Assembly: GCA_963741565.1 (NCBI GenBank)
Contig: CAVUIK010000003.1
Coordinates: forward strand, 1 to 64,000
Origin: Ga0077555 sp963741565
Lineage (GTDB): Bacteria; Pseudomonadota; Alphaproteobacteria; Rhizobiales; Hyphomicrobiaceae
Length of the DNA: 64,000 bases
Direction of reading: 5' to 3'
In this document: positions 54,507-63,372 of the stretch, piece by piece
How the letters are laid out: the number at the start of each line of letters is the position of its first letter
Numbering within the stretch: position 1 is the stretch's first letter
Notes under the pieces: model-generated
Database searches by the model: none
What the model was told of the DNA's origin: nothing
The model's input: the letters and a program-made list of their open reading frames with translations, nothing else
Translations under genes and position numbers: made by a program

Positions 54507-56357
54507 ATGATCAGTCTGAAGCCGTTTGGCCGTCTGGCCACGATCCTCGCTCTCGGTGTGCTGGCCACAGCCGTTGACGGCGGCAGCCGCGCCATGGCCT
54601 CTCGACATTTGGCGAACTCAAGTACGGGCCCGACTTCAAGCATTTCGAGTATGCCAATCCCGATGCCCCCAAAGGCGGACGGCTGACGCTCGTCGGGTCG
54701 GCGGCTATCCGCACCTTCGACAGCTTCAACTCCTTCATTCTGAAGGGCGACCCGGCGCAGGGCCTGGCGCTGCTCTACGATTCCCTGATGGTACGGGCCG
54801 CCGACGAACCCGACAGCGCCTACGGCCTGATCGCCGAATCCGCCGACGTCGCCGCCGACCGCATGAGCGTCACGTTCAAGCTGCGGCCCGCCGCTCAATT
54901 CTCCGACGGCAGCCCCGGTGACCGCCGACGACGTCGTCTTCTCCTTCAACACGCTGAAGGAGAAGGGCCATCCGAGCTATCGCATCGTCATGCGCGACGT
55001 CACCAAGGCCGAGGCGCTCGACAAGCACACCGTGCGCTTCACATTCCAAGGCACCCTGGTCCGCGATCTGCCACTGTCGGTCGCCGGCCTCTCCGTGCTG
55101 CCCAAGGCCTACTATGCGACACAGCCCTTCGAGGAAACCACGCTGAAGGTCCCCGTCGGTTCCGGCCCCTACACGATCGCCGACCACAAGCAGGGCGGCT
55201 TCATCACCTACAAGCGGCGCGCCGACTATTGGGCGAAGGACCTGCCCGTCAATCGCGGCCGCTTCAACTTCGACGAGATCCGCTACGAGTATTTCCGCGA
55301 CCGAACCGCCGAGCTCGAAGCCTTGAAATCCGGCGCAGTTCGATCTGCGCGAGGAGTTCACCGCCAAGGACTGGTCGACGGCCTACGACATTCCGGCGGT
55401 CAAGGACGGCCGCCTGATCAAGCTCACCATGCCCGACGCCAATCCCTCCGGCGCGCAAGGCTTCTTCATCAACACACGCCGCGCCAAGTTCGAGCGACAT
55501 CCGCGTCCGCCGCGCGCTCGATCTACGCCTTCGACTACGAGTGGACCAACAAGAACCTGTTCTACGACCTCTATACTCGCACCGAGAGCTACTTCGAGAA
55601 CTCGGATATGAAGGCCGACGGGCAAGCCGTCGCCCGGACGAACTGGCGCTGCTCGAGCCACATCGCGCCAAGCTGCCGCCGGCCGTCTTCGAAGAACCCT
55701 ATCGTCCGCCGCAAACCGATGGCAGCGGCAACGACCGGCGCGCGCTCCGCGAAGCTCAGAGGCTGCTCGCCGAGGCCGGTTGGAAGCTCGATGCGGCCAA
55801 GGGCGCCGAACCGGTCGTCAAGAACGACAAGGGTGAGACGCTGGATCTCGAGTTCCTGATCTTCGAGCCGACCTTCGAGCGCATCCTGACGCCCTATGTG
55901 AAAAATCTGCAGCTCGTCGGCATCAAGGCCTCGATCCGCCGGGTCGACTCCGCACAATATGAGCGGCGCGTGAAATCTTTCGACTTCGATGTCGTCACAT
56001 CCCGTTTCGTGATGGGACTGACGCCCGGAACCGAGTTGCGCAACTTCTGGTCCAGCGAAACGGCCGACAGCGAAGGCAGCCGCAACCTCGCGGGCATCAA
56101 GGACCCGGTGATCGACGCGCTGATCGACAAGATGATCGCCGCCAAGTCACGCCAGGAGCTGAATGTCGCCACCCGGGCCATCGACCGGGTGCTGCGCGCC
56201 GGCCACTATTGGGTGCCGCACTGGTTCAAGGCGTCTCACACCGTCGCCTATTGGAACAAGTTCGGCCGTCCCGCAGATCAAACCGAAGTACGACCGCGGC
56301 ATCCTGGACACCTGGTGGTATGATGAGGCGAAAGCTGCGACAGTAAAAGTCAATTGA
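54507..56357 (+). pseudogene. Extracellular solute-binding protein 3 of Yej-type ABC transporter, multiply frameshifted
   Basis: This third YejA-like binding protein starts at 54507 with AGGAG eight bases upstream and a signal peptide. Its parts lie in several frames: FKHFEYANPDAPKGGRL, DDVVFSFNTLKEKGH, GSGPYTIADHKQGG, YAFDYEWTNKNLFYDLY, and YDEAKAATVKVN at the C-terminus. About eight single-base indels are inferred (near 54598, 54914, 55335, 55491, 55524, 55621, 55635, 56271), all but the first being +1 insertions. The restored protein is about 615 residues and conserved throughout, without substitution stops, so sequence error is likely. Confidence 0.8.
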
Positions 56358-56463
56358 CGGCCCCAAGGCCGGTCGGCAACTGAAGGGAGGATCGAACCCG
56401 GATGCTGCTCGGCATCCGAGGCCAGGCTCCTCAGTCTCCGCAATACCAGGACACCACCGGTCA

Positions 56464-57621
56464 ATGGCCGCCTACATCATCAAGCGCCTGCTGCTGATCA
56501 TCCCGACCATGCTCGGGGTGCTATCGTTGACGTTCATGCTGGCCCAGTTCGCCCCGGGCGGTCCGGTCGAACGCGTCATTGCACAGCTGACCGGCACCGA
56601 CGTCTCCGCCACCTCGCGGATCAGCGGCGGTCAGGGCGATGGCATCACCGGCCAGTCCCGCGGGCAGCCCGGCCAAGGCGCCGACAGCGTCGGCTCCAAG
56701 TACCGCGGCTCGCAAGGCCTCGATCCCGAATTCATCAAGCAGCTCGAAAAGCAGTTCGGCTTCGATAAGCCCTGGCATGAGCGCTACGTCAAGCTGCTCT
56801 GGGATTTCGCCCGCTTCGATTTCGGCAAGAGCTATTTCCGCGACGTCTCCGTCATTCAGTTGATCAAGGAAAAATTGCCCGCCTCGATATCTCTGGGTCT
56901 CTGGATGATGCTGATCACCTATCTGATCTCCATCCCGCTCGGCATTCGCAAGGCCGTCAAGGACGGTGAGAAATTCGACACCTGGACGTCCGGCGCCCTG
57001 GTCATCGGCTATGCGATTCCGGGCTTTCTGTTCGCAGTGCTGCTGATCGTCGTGTTCGCCGGCGCCTCGTTCTTCCAATGGTTTCCGTCACGCGGCCTCC
57101 ACTCCGACGAGTGGAGCAGTTATCTCCGGCCCTACGGTTTCTTCGGCAGTTTTCTCGCCTGCACCGCCAAGCCGGCCTGCGCCGTCGACTATCTCTGGCA
57201 TATCACCCTGCCGCTCATCGCCATGGCAATCGGCTCCTTCACGACGATGACGTTCCTGACCAAGAACTCATTCCTCGACGAGATCCGCAAGCAATACGTC
57301 GTCACCGCGCGCGCCAAGGGCCTCACCGAGAACCGCGTGCTCTACGGCCACATCTTCCGCAACGCCATGCTGATCGTGATCTCAGGCTTCCCGAGCGCCT
57401 TCGTGCACGCGTTCTTCACCGGCAGCCTGCTCATCGAGCAGATCTTCTCGCTCGACGGTCTCGGGCTGCTCGGCTTTGAATCGCTGATCAACCGCGATTT
57501 TCCCGTCGTCTTCGCCACCGTCTACATCTACGCCCTGATGGGCGCGGTCCTGCATCTGGTCTCCGATTTCATTTACACCCTTGTCGATCCCCGGATCGAT
57601 TTCGAGACGCGGGAGGTCTGA
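56464..57621 (+). CDS. yejB: ABC transporter permease YejB (microcin C/oligopeptide)
   Basis: This 385-residue permease begins AAYIIKRLLLIIPTMLGVLSLTFMLAQFAPGGPVE, the YejB N-terminus. A characteristic Gly/Gln/Ser-rich periplasmic loop follows (residues about 50-85), then five further helices with the EAA loop ARAKGLTENRVLYGHIFRNAM. Together with YejE it forms the channel for peptide import, known for microcin C uptake in E. coli. It follows the third binding protein by 106 bases and precedes yejE by two bases. Confidence 0.93.
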   Translation: MAAYIIKRLLLIIPTMLGVLSLTFMLAQFAPGGPVERVIAQLTGTDVSATSRISGGQGDGITGQSRGQPGQGADSVGSKYRGSQGLDPEFIKQLEKQFGFDKPWHERYVKLLWDFARFDFGKSYFRDVSVIQLIKEKLPASISLGLWMMLITYLISIPLGIRKAVKDGEKFDTWTSGALVIGYAIPGFLFAVLLIVVFAGASFFQWFPSRGLHSDEWSSYLRPYGFFGSFLACTAKPACAVDYLWHITLPLIAMAIGSFTTMTFLTKNSFLDEIRKQYVVTARAKGLTENRVLYGHIFRNAMLIVISGFPSAFVHAFFTGSLLIEQIFSLDGLGLLGFESLINRDFPVVFATVYIYALMGAVLHLVSDFIYTLVDPRIDFETREV

Positions 57622-57623
57622 GC

Positions 57624-58811
57624 ATGGACGCCCGCAGCAACGATCGGATCGCGAGTTTCGCCGCCGGTAACTGGCGCGAGCGGATCGCGCGGGCCTTCGT
57701 GCTTTCGCCGATCAACCGGCGCCGCTGGGAGAACTTCCGGGCCAACCGGCGCGGCTACTGGAGCCTGTGGCTGTTTCTCGGCCTGTTTCTGCTCAGCCTG
57801 TTCGCCGAGCTGATCGCCAACGATCGGCCGCTGCTCGCGCGCTACAAGGGCGAGACGTTGTTTCCGGTGCTGGTCGATTATCCGGAATCGAAGTTCGGCG
57901 GATTCCTCGCCGTCACAGACTACAAGGACCCGGTGATCCTCGACGAGATCGCGAAGGAGGGCTGGGCCATCTGGCCGCCGATCCGCTATTCCTATGGCTC
58001 GATCAACAAGGATTATCCCCGGGTCAAGAATGCGGAGGGCCGCTGCCTCGGATTTCCAGCCCCACCGCCGTGGGCAACCGGCGCCGAGTTGTGCGAAGCA
58101 CCGGCCGAGCAGATCTCCCGTTTCACACAATTCGGAAACCGCAACTGGCTCGGCACCGACGATCAGGGCCGCGATGTCGTCGCCCGGATCATCTACGGCT
58201 TCCGGCTCTCGATCATCTTCGGACTGCTGCTGACCCTGTTTTCGGCCTCGATCGGCATCACCGCCGGCGCCATACAGGGCTTCTTCGGCGGCCGCGTCGA
58301 TCTCGTGTTCCAGCGCGTTCTCGAAATCTGGTCGTCGATCCCCTCGCTTTACGTGTTGCTGATCATCTCTGCAGTGCTCGTGCCGGGTTTCTGGACGCTG
58401 CTCGGCATTCTGTTGCTGTTTCACTGGGTGCAGCTCGTCGGCGTCGTTCGGGCCGAATTCCTGCGCGGACGCAATTTCGAGTACATCAAGGCGGCTCGCG
58501 CGCTCGGCCTCTCGAACTTCAAGATCATGTTCAAGCACCTGCTGCCGAATGCGATGGTGGCGACGCTGACGTTTCTACCCTTCAAGCTATCCGGCTCTAT
58601 TGCCGCGCTGACCGCGCTCGATTTCCTCGGGCTTGGATTGCCGCCGGGTTCGCCGTCACTCGGCGAGTTGCTGCTGCAGGGCAAGGCCAATCTGCAGGCG
58701 CCCTGGCTGGCGCTGGCCGCGTTTTTCACGATCGCCATCGTCCTGTCGCTGCTGATCTTCATCGGCGAGGCCGTACGCGATGCGCTCGATCCCAGGAAGA
58801 CTTTCCGGTAG
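57624..58811 (+). CDS. yejE: ABC transporter permease YejE (microcin C/oligopeptide)
   Basis: This 395-residue permease has the YejE features: the long N-terminal segment SPINRRRWENFRANRRGYWSLW, a first helix, a large periplasmic loop with RYKGETLFPVLVDY and FGGFLAVTDY, NWLGTDDQGRDVVARIIYGFRLSI and the EAA loop KAARALGLSNFKIMFKHLLPNA. It pairs with YejB. The next gene, an antitoxin-like ORF, starts eight bases later. Confidence 0.93.
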   Translation: MDARSNDRIASFAAGNWRERIARAFVLSPINRRRWENFRANRRGYWSLWLFLGLFLLSLFAELIANDRPLLARYKGETLFPVLVDYPESKFGGFLAVTDYKDPVILDEIAKEGWAIWPPIRYSYGSINKDYPRVKNAEGRCLGFPAPPPWATGAELCEAPAEQISRFTQFGNRNWLGTDDQGRDVVARIIYGFRLSIIFGLLLTLFSASIGITAGAIQGFFGGRVDLVFQRVLEIWSSIPSLYVLLIISAVLVPGFWTLLGILLLFHWVQLVGVVRAEFLRGRNFEYIKAARALGLSNFKIMFKHLLPNAMVATLTFLPFKLSGSIAALTALDFLGLGLPPGSPSLGELLLQGKANLQAPWLALAAFFTIAIVLSLLIFIGEAVRDALDPRKTFR

Positions 58812-58819
58812 GATGAGCC

Positions 58820-59050
58820 ATGGGTGAACCGACGACGATCGTGATCGAGAACTACCCGGTCGACAAACTGCCGGACGAGTTGCGTCGCGGCCTGCAAAGC
58901 GGCCGGATGGTGCGCGTGACCGTGGAACACGACCCGGCAGCCCCGAAACCGCCGCCCCTGCGCCCGCTGACGTCATATTTTGGCGCCGCTCGCGGCGTCT
59001 ATCCCGGTCACGAAGCCGTCACCTCCATCCGCAGGCTTCGCGACGAATGA
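58820..59050 (+). CDS. Putative antitoxin of the PIN-domain toxin
   Basis: This 76-residue protein lies eight bases after yejE and overlaps the PIN toxin gene by four bases. An N-terminal half (TTIVIENYPVDKLPDELRRGLQSGRMVRVTVEHD) with the look of a small DNA-binding fold is followed by a proline-rich linker and a C-terminal SIRRLRDE, a pattern typical of toxin-wrapping tails of type II antitoxins. No exact family is recognised; assignment rests on size, position and tail. Confidence 0.65.
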   Translation: MGEPTTIVIENYPVDKLPDELRRGLQSGRMVRVTVEHDPAAPKPPPLRPLTSYFGAARGVYPGHEAVTSIRRLRDE

Positions 59051-59496
59051 GCGTTTTCAAACAGTTCGTCGGCCATCGACTTTACCTCGACACCAACGTG
59101 TTCATCTATTTCGTCGAGGCACACCCGGCGTTCTCGGATGTGTTGTGCGAGCTGTTTGCCGCCATCGAGGACGAGGAGGTCTCCGTCGTGACCAGCGAGC
59201 TGACGCTTGCCGAAGCTATGGTGAAACCGCTCTCGTGCGGGCAGCCGGAGAATGCCAGCGTCTACGTCGACATGTTGTCGCCCGGCTCGAAGATCAACAT
59301 CAGCCCGGTCGATCGCAGAACGCTGCAGCGAAGTGCTGAGGTGCGGGCTCGCACGGGCGTACGCGCATTCGACGCGATCCACGTTGCAACGGCGATGCTC
59401 GAGAACTGCCATTTTCTGCTCTCAGAAGACAGCCGGCTGGCGGTGCCATCTCCGATGCGGCATGTACGCCTGTCCGAGCTCAGCACCGCACCATGA
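59047..59496 (+). CDS. PIN-domain protein, putative VapC-type toxin ribonuclease
   Basis: This 149-residue PIN-domain protein has the four acidic positions: Asp in YLDTNVFIYF (about residue 15), Glu in SELTLAEAMV, Asp in VRAFDAIHVATA and Asp in LLSEDSRL, which chelate Mg2+ for RNA cleavage. VapC toxins cut tRNA or rRNA and are silenced by a cognate antitoxin, here the upstream ORF. It overlaps the antitoxin-like gene by four bases and its stop overlaps the yejF start, so it is translationally coupled into the yej operon. Confidence 0.85.
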   Translation: MSVFKQFVGHRLYLDTNVFIYFVEAHPAFSDVLCELFAAIEDEEVSVVTSELTLAEAMVKPLSCGQPENASVYVDMLSPGSKINISPVDRRTLQRSAEVRARTGVRAFDAIHVATAMLENCHFLLSEDSRLAVPSPMRHVRLSELSTAP

Positions 59497-61373
59497 GCAA
59501 ATCGCCCTCCGAGACACTGGTCAGTGTGCGAAATCTCGCGGTGGAGTTCCGTGCGGGTCAGAGCGTCACGCGCGCGGTCAATGGCATCTCGTTTACGATC
59601 GGCAAGGGTGAGACCGTGGCGCTCGTCGGCGAGTCGGGCTCCGGCAAGTCCGTCTCCGCACTGTCGATCATGCGACTGTTGTCCTATCCGGCAGCTTCGC
59701 ATCCGACCGGTGAGATCTTTTTCGAGGGGCGCGATCTGCTCGCCATCCCCGAACCGCGCATGCGGGAGGTCCGCGGCTCGCGCATCTCGATTATCTTCCA
59801 GGAGCCGATGACGTCGCTGAACCCGCTGCACACGATCGAGAAGCAGCTCGGCGAGATCATCAAGCAGCACGGCGGCGGCAAGGTCGGCACGCCGATCCTG
59901 GCACTGCTCCTGAACAAGCTCGCTGGCGGTGCATCCGGCGGCGGCGGACGCGCGCGGGCGCCATTGAGCGCTGGCGAGCGTGTCCTGGTGAACCAAGTGA
60001 CGAGTTGGCTCGATCTGACCGGCGCCCGATCGGCCCTCCGCCTGGCGGGTCTGCCGTTCAGGCTTGCAATGAACGCGATCCGACCACGCGCCCGGGAGCT
60101 CCATGCCGCGTGGTATCCGGGCGAGGTCGACCGTCGGAAGAACGTGCTGGCCCTCCTTGAAAGCGTCGGCATTCGGGATGCCTTGAACCGGCTCGACGCC
60201 TATCCGCATCAGCTCTCCGGCGGCCAGCGTCAACGCGTCATGATCGCCATGGCGCTCGCCAACGAGCCCGATCTCCTGATTGCAGACGAGCCGACCACAG
60301 CCCTCGATGTCACCATTCAGGCGCAGATCCTGGAGCTTCTGAAAACATTCCAGCGCGAGCGCGGCATGGCGATGCTGCTGATCACCCACGACCTCGGCAT
60401 CGTCCGCAAGATGGCCGAGCGCGTCTATGTCATGAACAAGGGCGATATCGTCGAGGAAGGCCCGGCGCAGCGCATCTTCGACGCACCACAGCATCCCTAT
60501 ACGCGCCACCTGCTCGCCGCCGAACCGACGGGTAAACCACCCGCCGGAAACCCTTCGGGACCCGTCGTCATCGAAATCGACAATCTGAAGGTCTGGTTCC
60601 CGATCAAGCGCGGCCTGATGCGCCGGACCGTCGATCACGTCAAGGCCGTCGATGGTCTCTCGCTTCGCCTGCGGGCGGGCGAGACACTCGGAGTCGTCGG
60701 CGAATCGGGTTCCGGCAAGACGACGCTCGGCCAAGCCATCCTGCGCCTCGTATCCTCCGAAGGACCGATCACCTATTCCGGCCGCCGCATCGACGGCCTC
60801 TCGACGAAGGCAATGCGGCCGCTGCGCCGCGAAATGCAGGTCGTCTTCCAAGACCCCTACGGCTCGCTGTCACCGCGCCTCTCGGTCAGCCAGATCATCG
60901 AGGAAGGCCTGATCATCCAGAGCCCGTCGATGAGCTTCGAGGAGCGGCGCGAACGCGTCGGTCAGGCGCTCACCGAAGTCGGTCTCGATCCGGCCGCGCA
61001 GGACCGCTATCCGCACGAGTTCTCCGGCGGCCAGCGACAACGCATCGCCATCGCCCGCGCCATGGTGCTCGAGCCGAAGTTCGTCATGCTCGACGAGCCA
61101 ACCAGCGCCCTCGACATGAGCGTGCAGGCCCAGATCGTCGACCTGCTGCGCGACCTGCAGAAGAAGCGCGATCTCGCCTACCTCTTCATCAGCCACGATC
61201 TCCGCGTCGTGCGCGCGCTCTGCAATTACGTCATCGTGATGCGCAACGGCCGGGTTGTCGAGGAAGGCCCATCGGCCGAGATCTTCGAGCGCCCCAAGGA
61301 GGACTACACAAAGGCGCTGCTCGCCGCCGCGCTCAATCTCGAGGTCATCCACCGCAGCGCGACGGCCACTTAG
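59493..61373 (+). CDS. yejF: ABC transporter ATP-binding protein YejF, with an insertion in the first domain
   Basis: This 626-residue protein has two ABC ATPase domains. Domain 1 has Walker A GESGSGKS (46-53), Q-loop IIFQEPMTSLNPLH (100-113), signature LSGGQRQRVMIAMALANEP and Walker B LLIADEPTTALD. Domain 2 has GESGSGKTT, VVFQDPYGSLSPRL, FSGGQRQRIAIARAMVLEP and MLDEPTSALD. Between the Q-loop and the signature of domain 1 an extra segment of about 75 residues (127-200), Gly- and Ala-rich with hydrophobic stretches, lengthens the helical subdomain. The gene is in frame throughout. It powers YejB/YejE. Confidence 0.93.
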   Translation: MSKSPSETLVSVRNLAVEFRAGQSVTRAVNGISFTIGKGETVALVGESGSGKSVSALSIMRLLSYPAASHPTGEIFFEGRDLLAIPEPRMREVRGSRISIIFQEPMTSLNPLHTIEKQLGEIIKQHGGGKVGTPILALLLNKLAGGASGGGGRARAPLSAGERVLVNQVTSWLDLTGARSALRLAGLPFRLAMNAIRPRARELHAAWYPGEVDRRKNVLALLESVGIRDALNRLDAYPHQLSGGQRQRVMIAMALANEPDLLIADEPTTALDVTIQAQILELLKTFQRERGMAMLLITHDLGIVRKMAERVYVMNKGDIVEEGPAQRIFDAPQHPYTRHLLAAEPTGKPPAGNPSGPVVIEIDNLKVWFPIKRGLMRRTVDHVKAVDGLSLRLRAGETLGVVGESGSGKTTLGQAILRLVSSEGPITYSGRRIDGLSTKAMRPLRREMQVVFQDPYGSLSPRLSVSQIIEEGLIIQSPSMSFEERRERVGQALTEVGLDPAAQDRYPHEFSGGQRQRIAIARAMVLEPKFVMLDEPTSALDMSVQAQIVDLLRDLQKKRDLAYLFISHDLRVVRALCNYVIVMRNGRVVEEGPSAEIFERPKEDYTKALLAAALNLEVIHRSATAT

Positions 61374-61523
61374 GTGCACGCAGAAACGGCGATGAGTAGC
61401 CCGACATCTCGCAGGACCCTCAACTCGTCAACGAGAGCGATACTGTCCCGAAAAGACGCTTGGCGCGGGTCAACTGGCGCTTGCCATCGTTCTCAATCGT
61501 CTTGGGGAGCCTAGACATCCATC

Positions 61524-63050
61524 ATGAGCCGAACACCAGCCCCCGCGCAGCCCTCGCCGCCGCCCCAGCTCTGGTCGAAGGCCTATCTTTATGCGCGGCT
61601 CGAGGCGGCACTGCTCAATCCGATCCGCTCGCTGAAGCTGGCGTATGTTCCGCTCTTGATGGTCTACTTCGCCTATGGAGCAACGGGACTGGTCGCCATT
61701 GCGCAGACGTTCTGGGTGAAGAAGGCGCTGACGCTAACACCAGCCGAGCTTGCCTCGCTCGCTGTTTGGCTCAACATTCCCTGGACCGTGAAGATGGTGT
61801 TCGGCGAGCTCGTCGACACCGTCGCCGTGTTCGGCTCGCGCCGGCGCGGCTATGTACTGATTGGCGGCGCCTGCGTCGCGGCCGGCATGCTGCTGTTGGC
61901 GACCGCTGCCTCGGGCGTCGTCCGCTCGATCAGTCCGACCGTTCTCTACGTTGCTGCCGCGCTCATCATGGTCATCGGCCTCGTGCTCCAGGACGTCGTC
62001 GCCGACGCCATGAGCACCGAGGTCGTGCCACGCGCGGATGCGACCGGGGCGCCGCGCCCGCAGTCTGAGATCGACCGCGAGCTTGGCATGGTGCAGGTGC
62101 TGGGCCGCTTGGCGTTGTCCTTTGGCGCCTTTGCGACGGCGGGACTCGGCGGCTGGCTTGCATCTGCGCTGCCCTACACGACTGTCTTCCTGATCGGTCT
62201 CGTCGTGCCAGCAATCTCGGTCTGCGGCGCGCTGCTGGTCAATCTCGAGACGCCCGAGCGCCGGGCCATCGACTGGAACATCCTCGGCGGCGGATTGGCA
62301 TTTGGCGTCTTTGTCCTGGCGATGGGCCTCGCCCGGATCCCCTTCGGATCCGAGATCGTGTTTGCGGTCTCGCTCGCCGTCATCGTGTGGATGTTGCGCC
62401 GTGTCGCTGGCAGCGTCGATCCCGATACGCGCATCAAGATCGCCATGGCCGCGATCTTGATTTTCCTATTCCGTGCAGCGCCATCGGTTGGCCAGGGCTA
62501 CAGCTGGTTTACGATGGACGTGCTTGGCTTCGACGAAGCGTTTCTCGGCACGCTCGGGCAGATCGGCGCGGGGCTGGCGCTCGTCGCGGCTTGGGTTTTC
62601 TCCGATGCGATCACCCGCCAACCCGTGACACGGGTGCTCCTCTGGCTGGTTATTGCCGGCGCGATCGTATCGCTGCCGGGTCTCGGGCTGACGCTTGGCC
62701 TCCACAATTGGACTGAGCGTCTGTTCGGCTTCGGTGCCCGCTCGATCGCCGTCGTCGACGCAGCGGCAGCCTCCCCGCTGGCTCAGCTCGGCATGATCCC
62801 AATGCTGACGCTGATCGCCATACATGCGCCAGCCGGTCACCGCGCCATCTGGTTTGCGCTGATGGCGTCCCTGATGAACCTGGCGCTGTCGGCGGGCGAG
62901 CTGCAGACCAAATACCTGAACCTGATATTTGCGGTCGATCGCGGCCAATACGTCAATCTGGCGTGGCTCTATATGGTCGCTCTGCTGATCGGAACCTTAG
63001 TCCCCCTGACGGCCATCGCCATTCTCGGCCGCCGGCTCCGGCCTGGCTGA
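61524..63050 (+). CDS. MFS-type transporter (BT1/folate-biopterin-like)
   Basis: This 508-residue protein with about 12 helices resembles the BT1 (folate-biopterin transporter) branch of the major facilitator superfamily: YFAYGATGLVAIAQTFWVKKALTLTPAELASLAVWLNIPWTVKMVFGELVDTVAVFGSRRRGYVLIGG is close to the BT1 N-terminal pattern. LQDVVADAMSTEVV in the middle and LQTKYLNLIFAVDRGQYVNL near the C-terminus are further conserved parts. The physiological substrate is unknown. It follows yejF after 150 bases and is probably a separate unit. Confidence 0.75.
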   Translation: MSRTPAPAQPSPPPQLWSKAYLYARLEAALLNPIRSLKLAYVPLLMVYFAYGATGLVAIAQTFWVKKALTLTPAELASLAVWLNIPWTVKMVFGELVDTVAVFGSRRRGYVLIGGACVAAGMLLLATAASGVVRSISPTVLYVAAALIMVIGLVLQDVVADAMSTEVVPRADATGAPRPQSEIDRELGMVQVLGRLALSFGAFATAGLGGWLASALPYTTVFLIGLVVPAISVCGALLVNLETPERRAIDWNILGGGLAFGVFVLAMGLARIPFGSEIVFAVSLAVIVWMLRRVAGSVDPDTRIKIAMAAILIFLFRAAPSVGQGYSWFTMDVLGFDEAFLGTLGQIGAGLALVAAWVFSDAITRQPVTRVLLWLVIAGAIVSLPGLGLTLGLHNWTERLFGFGARSIAVVDAAAASPLAQLGMIPMLTLIAIHAPAGHRAIWFALMASLMNLALSAGELQTKYLNLIFAVDRGQYVNLAWLYMVALLIGTLVPLTAIAILGRRLRPG

Positions 63051-63150
63051 TCGACGGCTGCGATCTGGCCACTTCTCGTTCCAGCGCATGGGCCGCGACC
63101 TCTGCCTAATCGTACGGAGTCAATTTGCCATGCGCCGCGTCTCCCGGGAG

Positions 63151-63372
63151 TCAGCGATTTGACCGGTTGTTTTGGTGGGAGGCAGCGATGCGCTGGAGCG
63201 CAACATCGCGTTCGACCGTCTCGCCGATACCACCATGATGCGCTGGCGGCTCGTCCTTGCTGAAGACAAAGAAGAGGAGCCCCGTGATCGCCAAAACGGC
63301 GGCCCAGATGCCCAGCATCAAACAAATCAGCGAGCCTGTCAGGATCGGCGTTCCGACATATAGTCCAATCAT
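63151..63372 (-). CDS. Small membrane protein
   Basis: This 73-residue protein has two hydrophobic segments (GTPILTGSLICLMLGIWAAVLAITGLLFFVF, residues 8-38) and a charged tail (EPPAHHGGIGETVERDVALQRI). Its ribosome binding site is weak (ATTGAAATG). No family is recognised. It is convergent with the BT1-like transporter. Confidence 0.6.
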   Translation of the reverse strand: MIGLYVGTPILTGSLICLMLGIWAAVLAITGLLFFVFSKDEPPAHHGGIGETVERDVALQRIAASHQNNRSNR

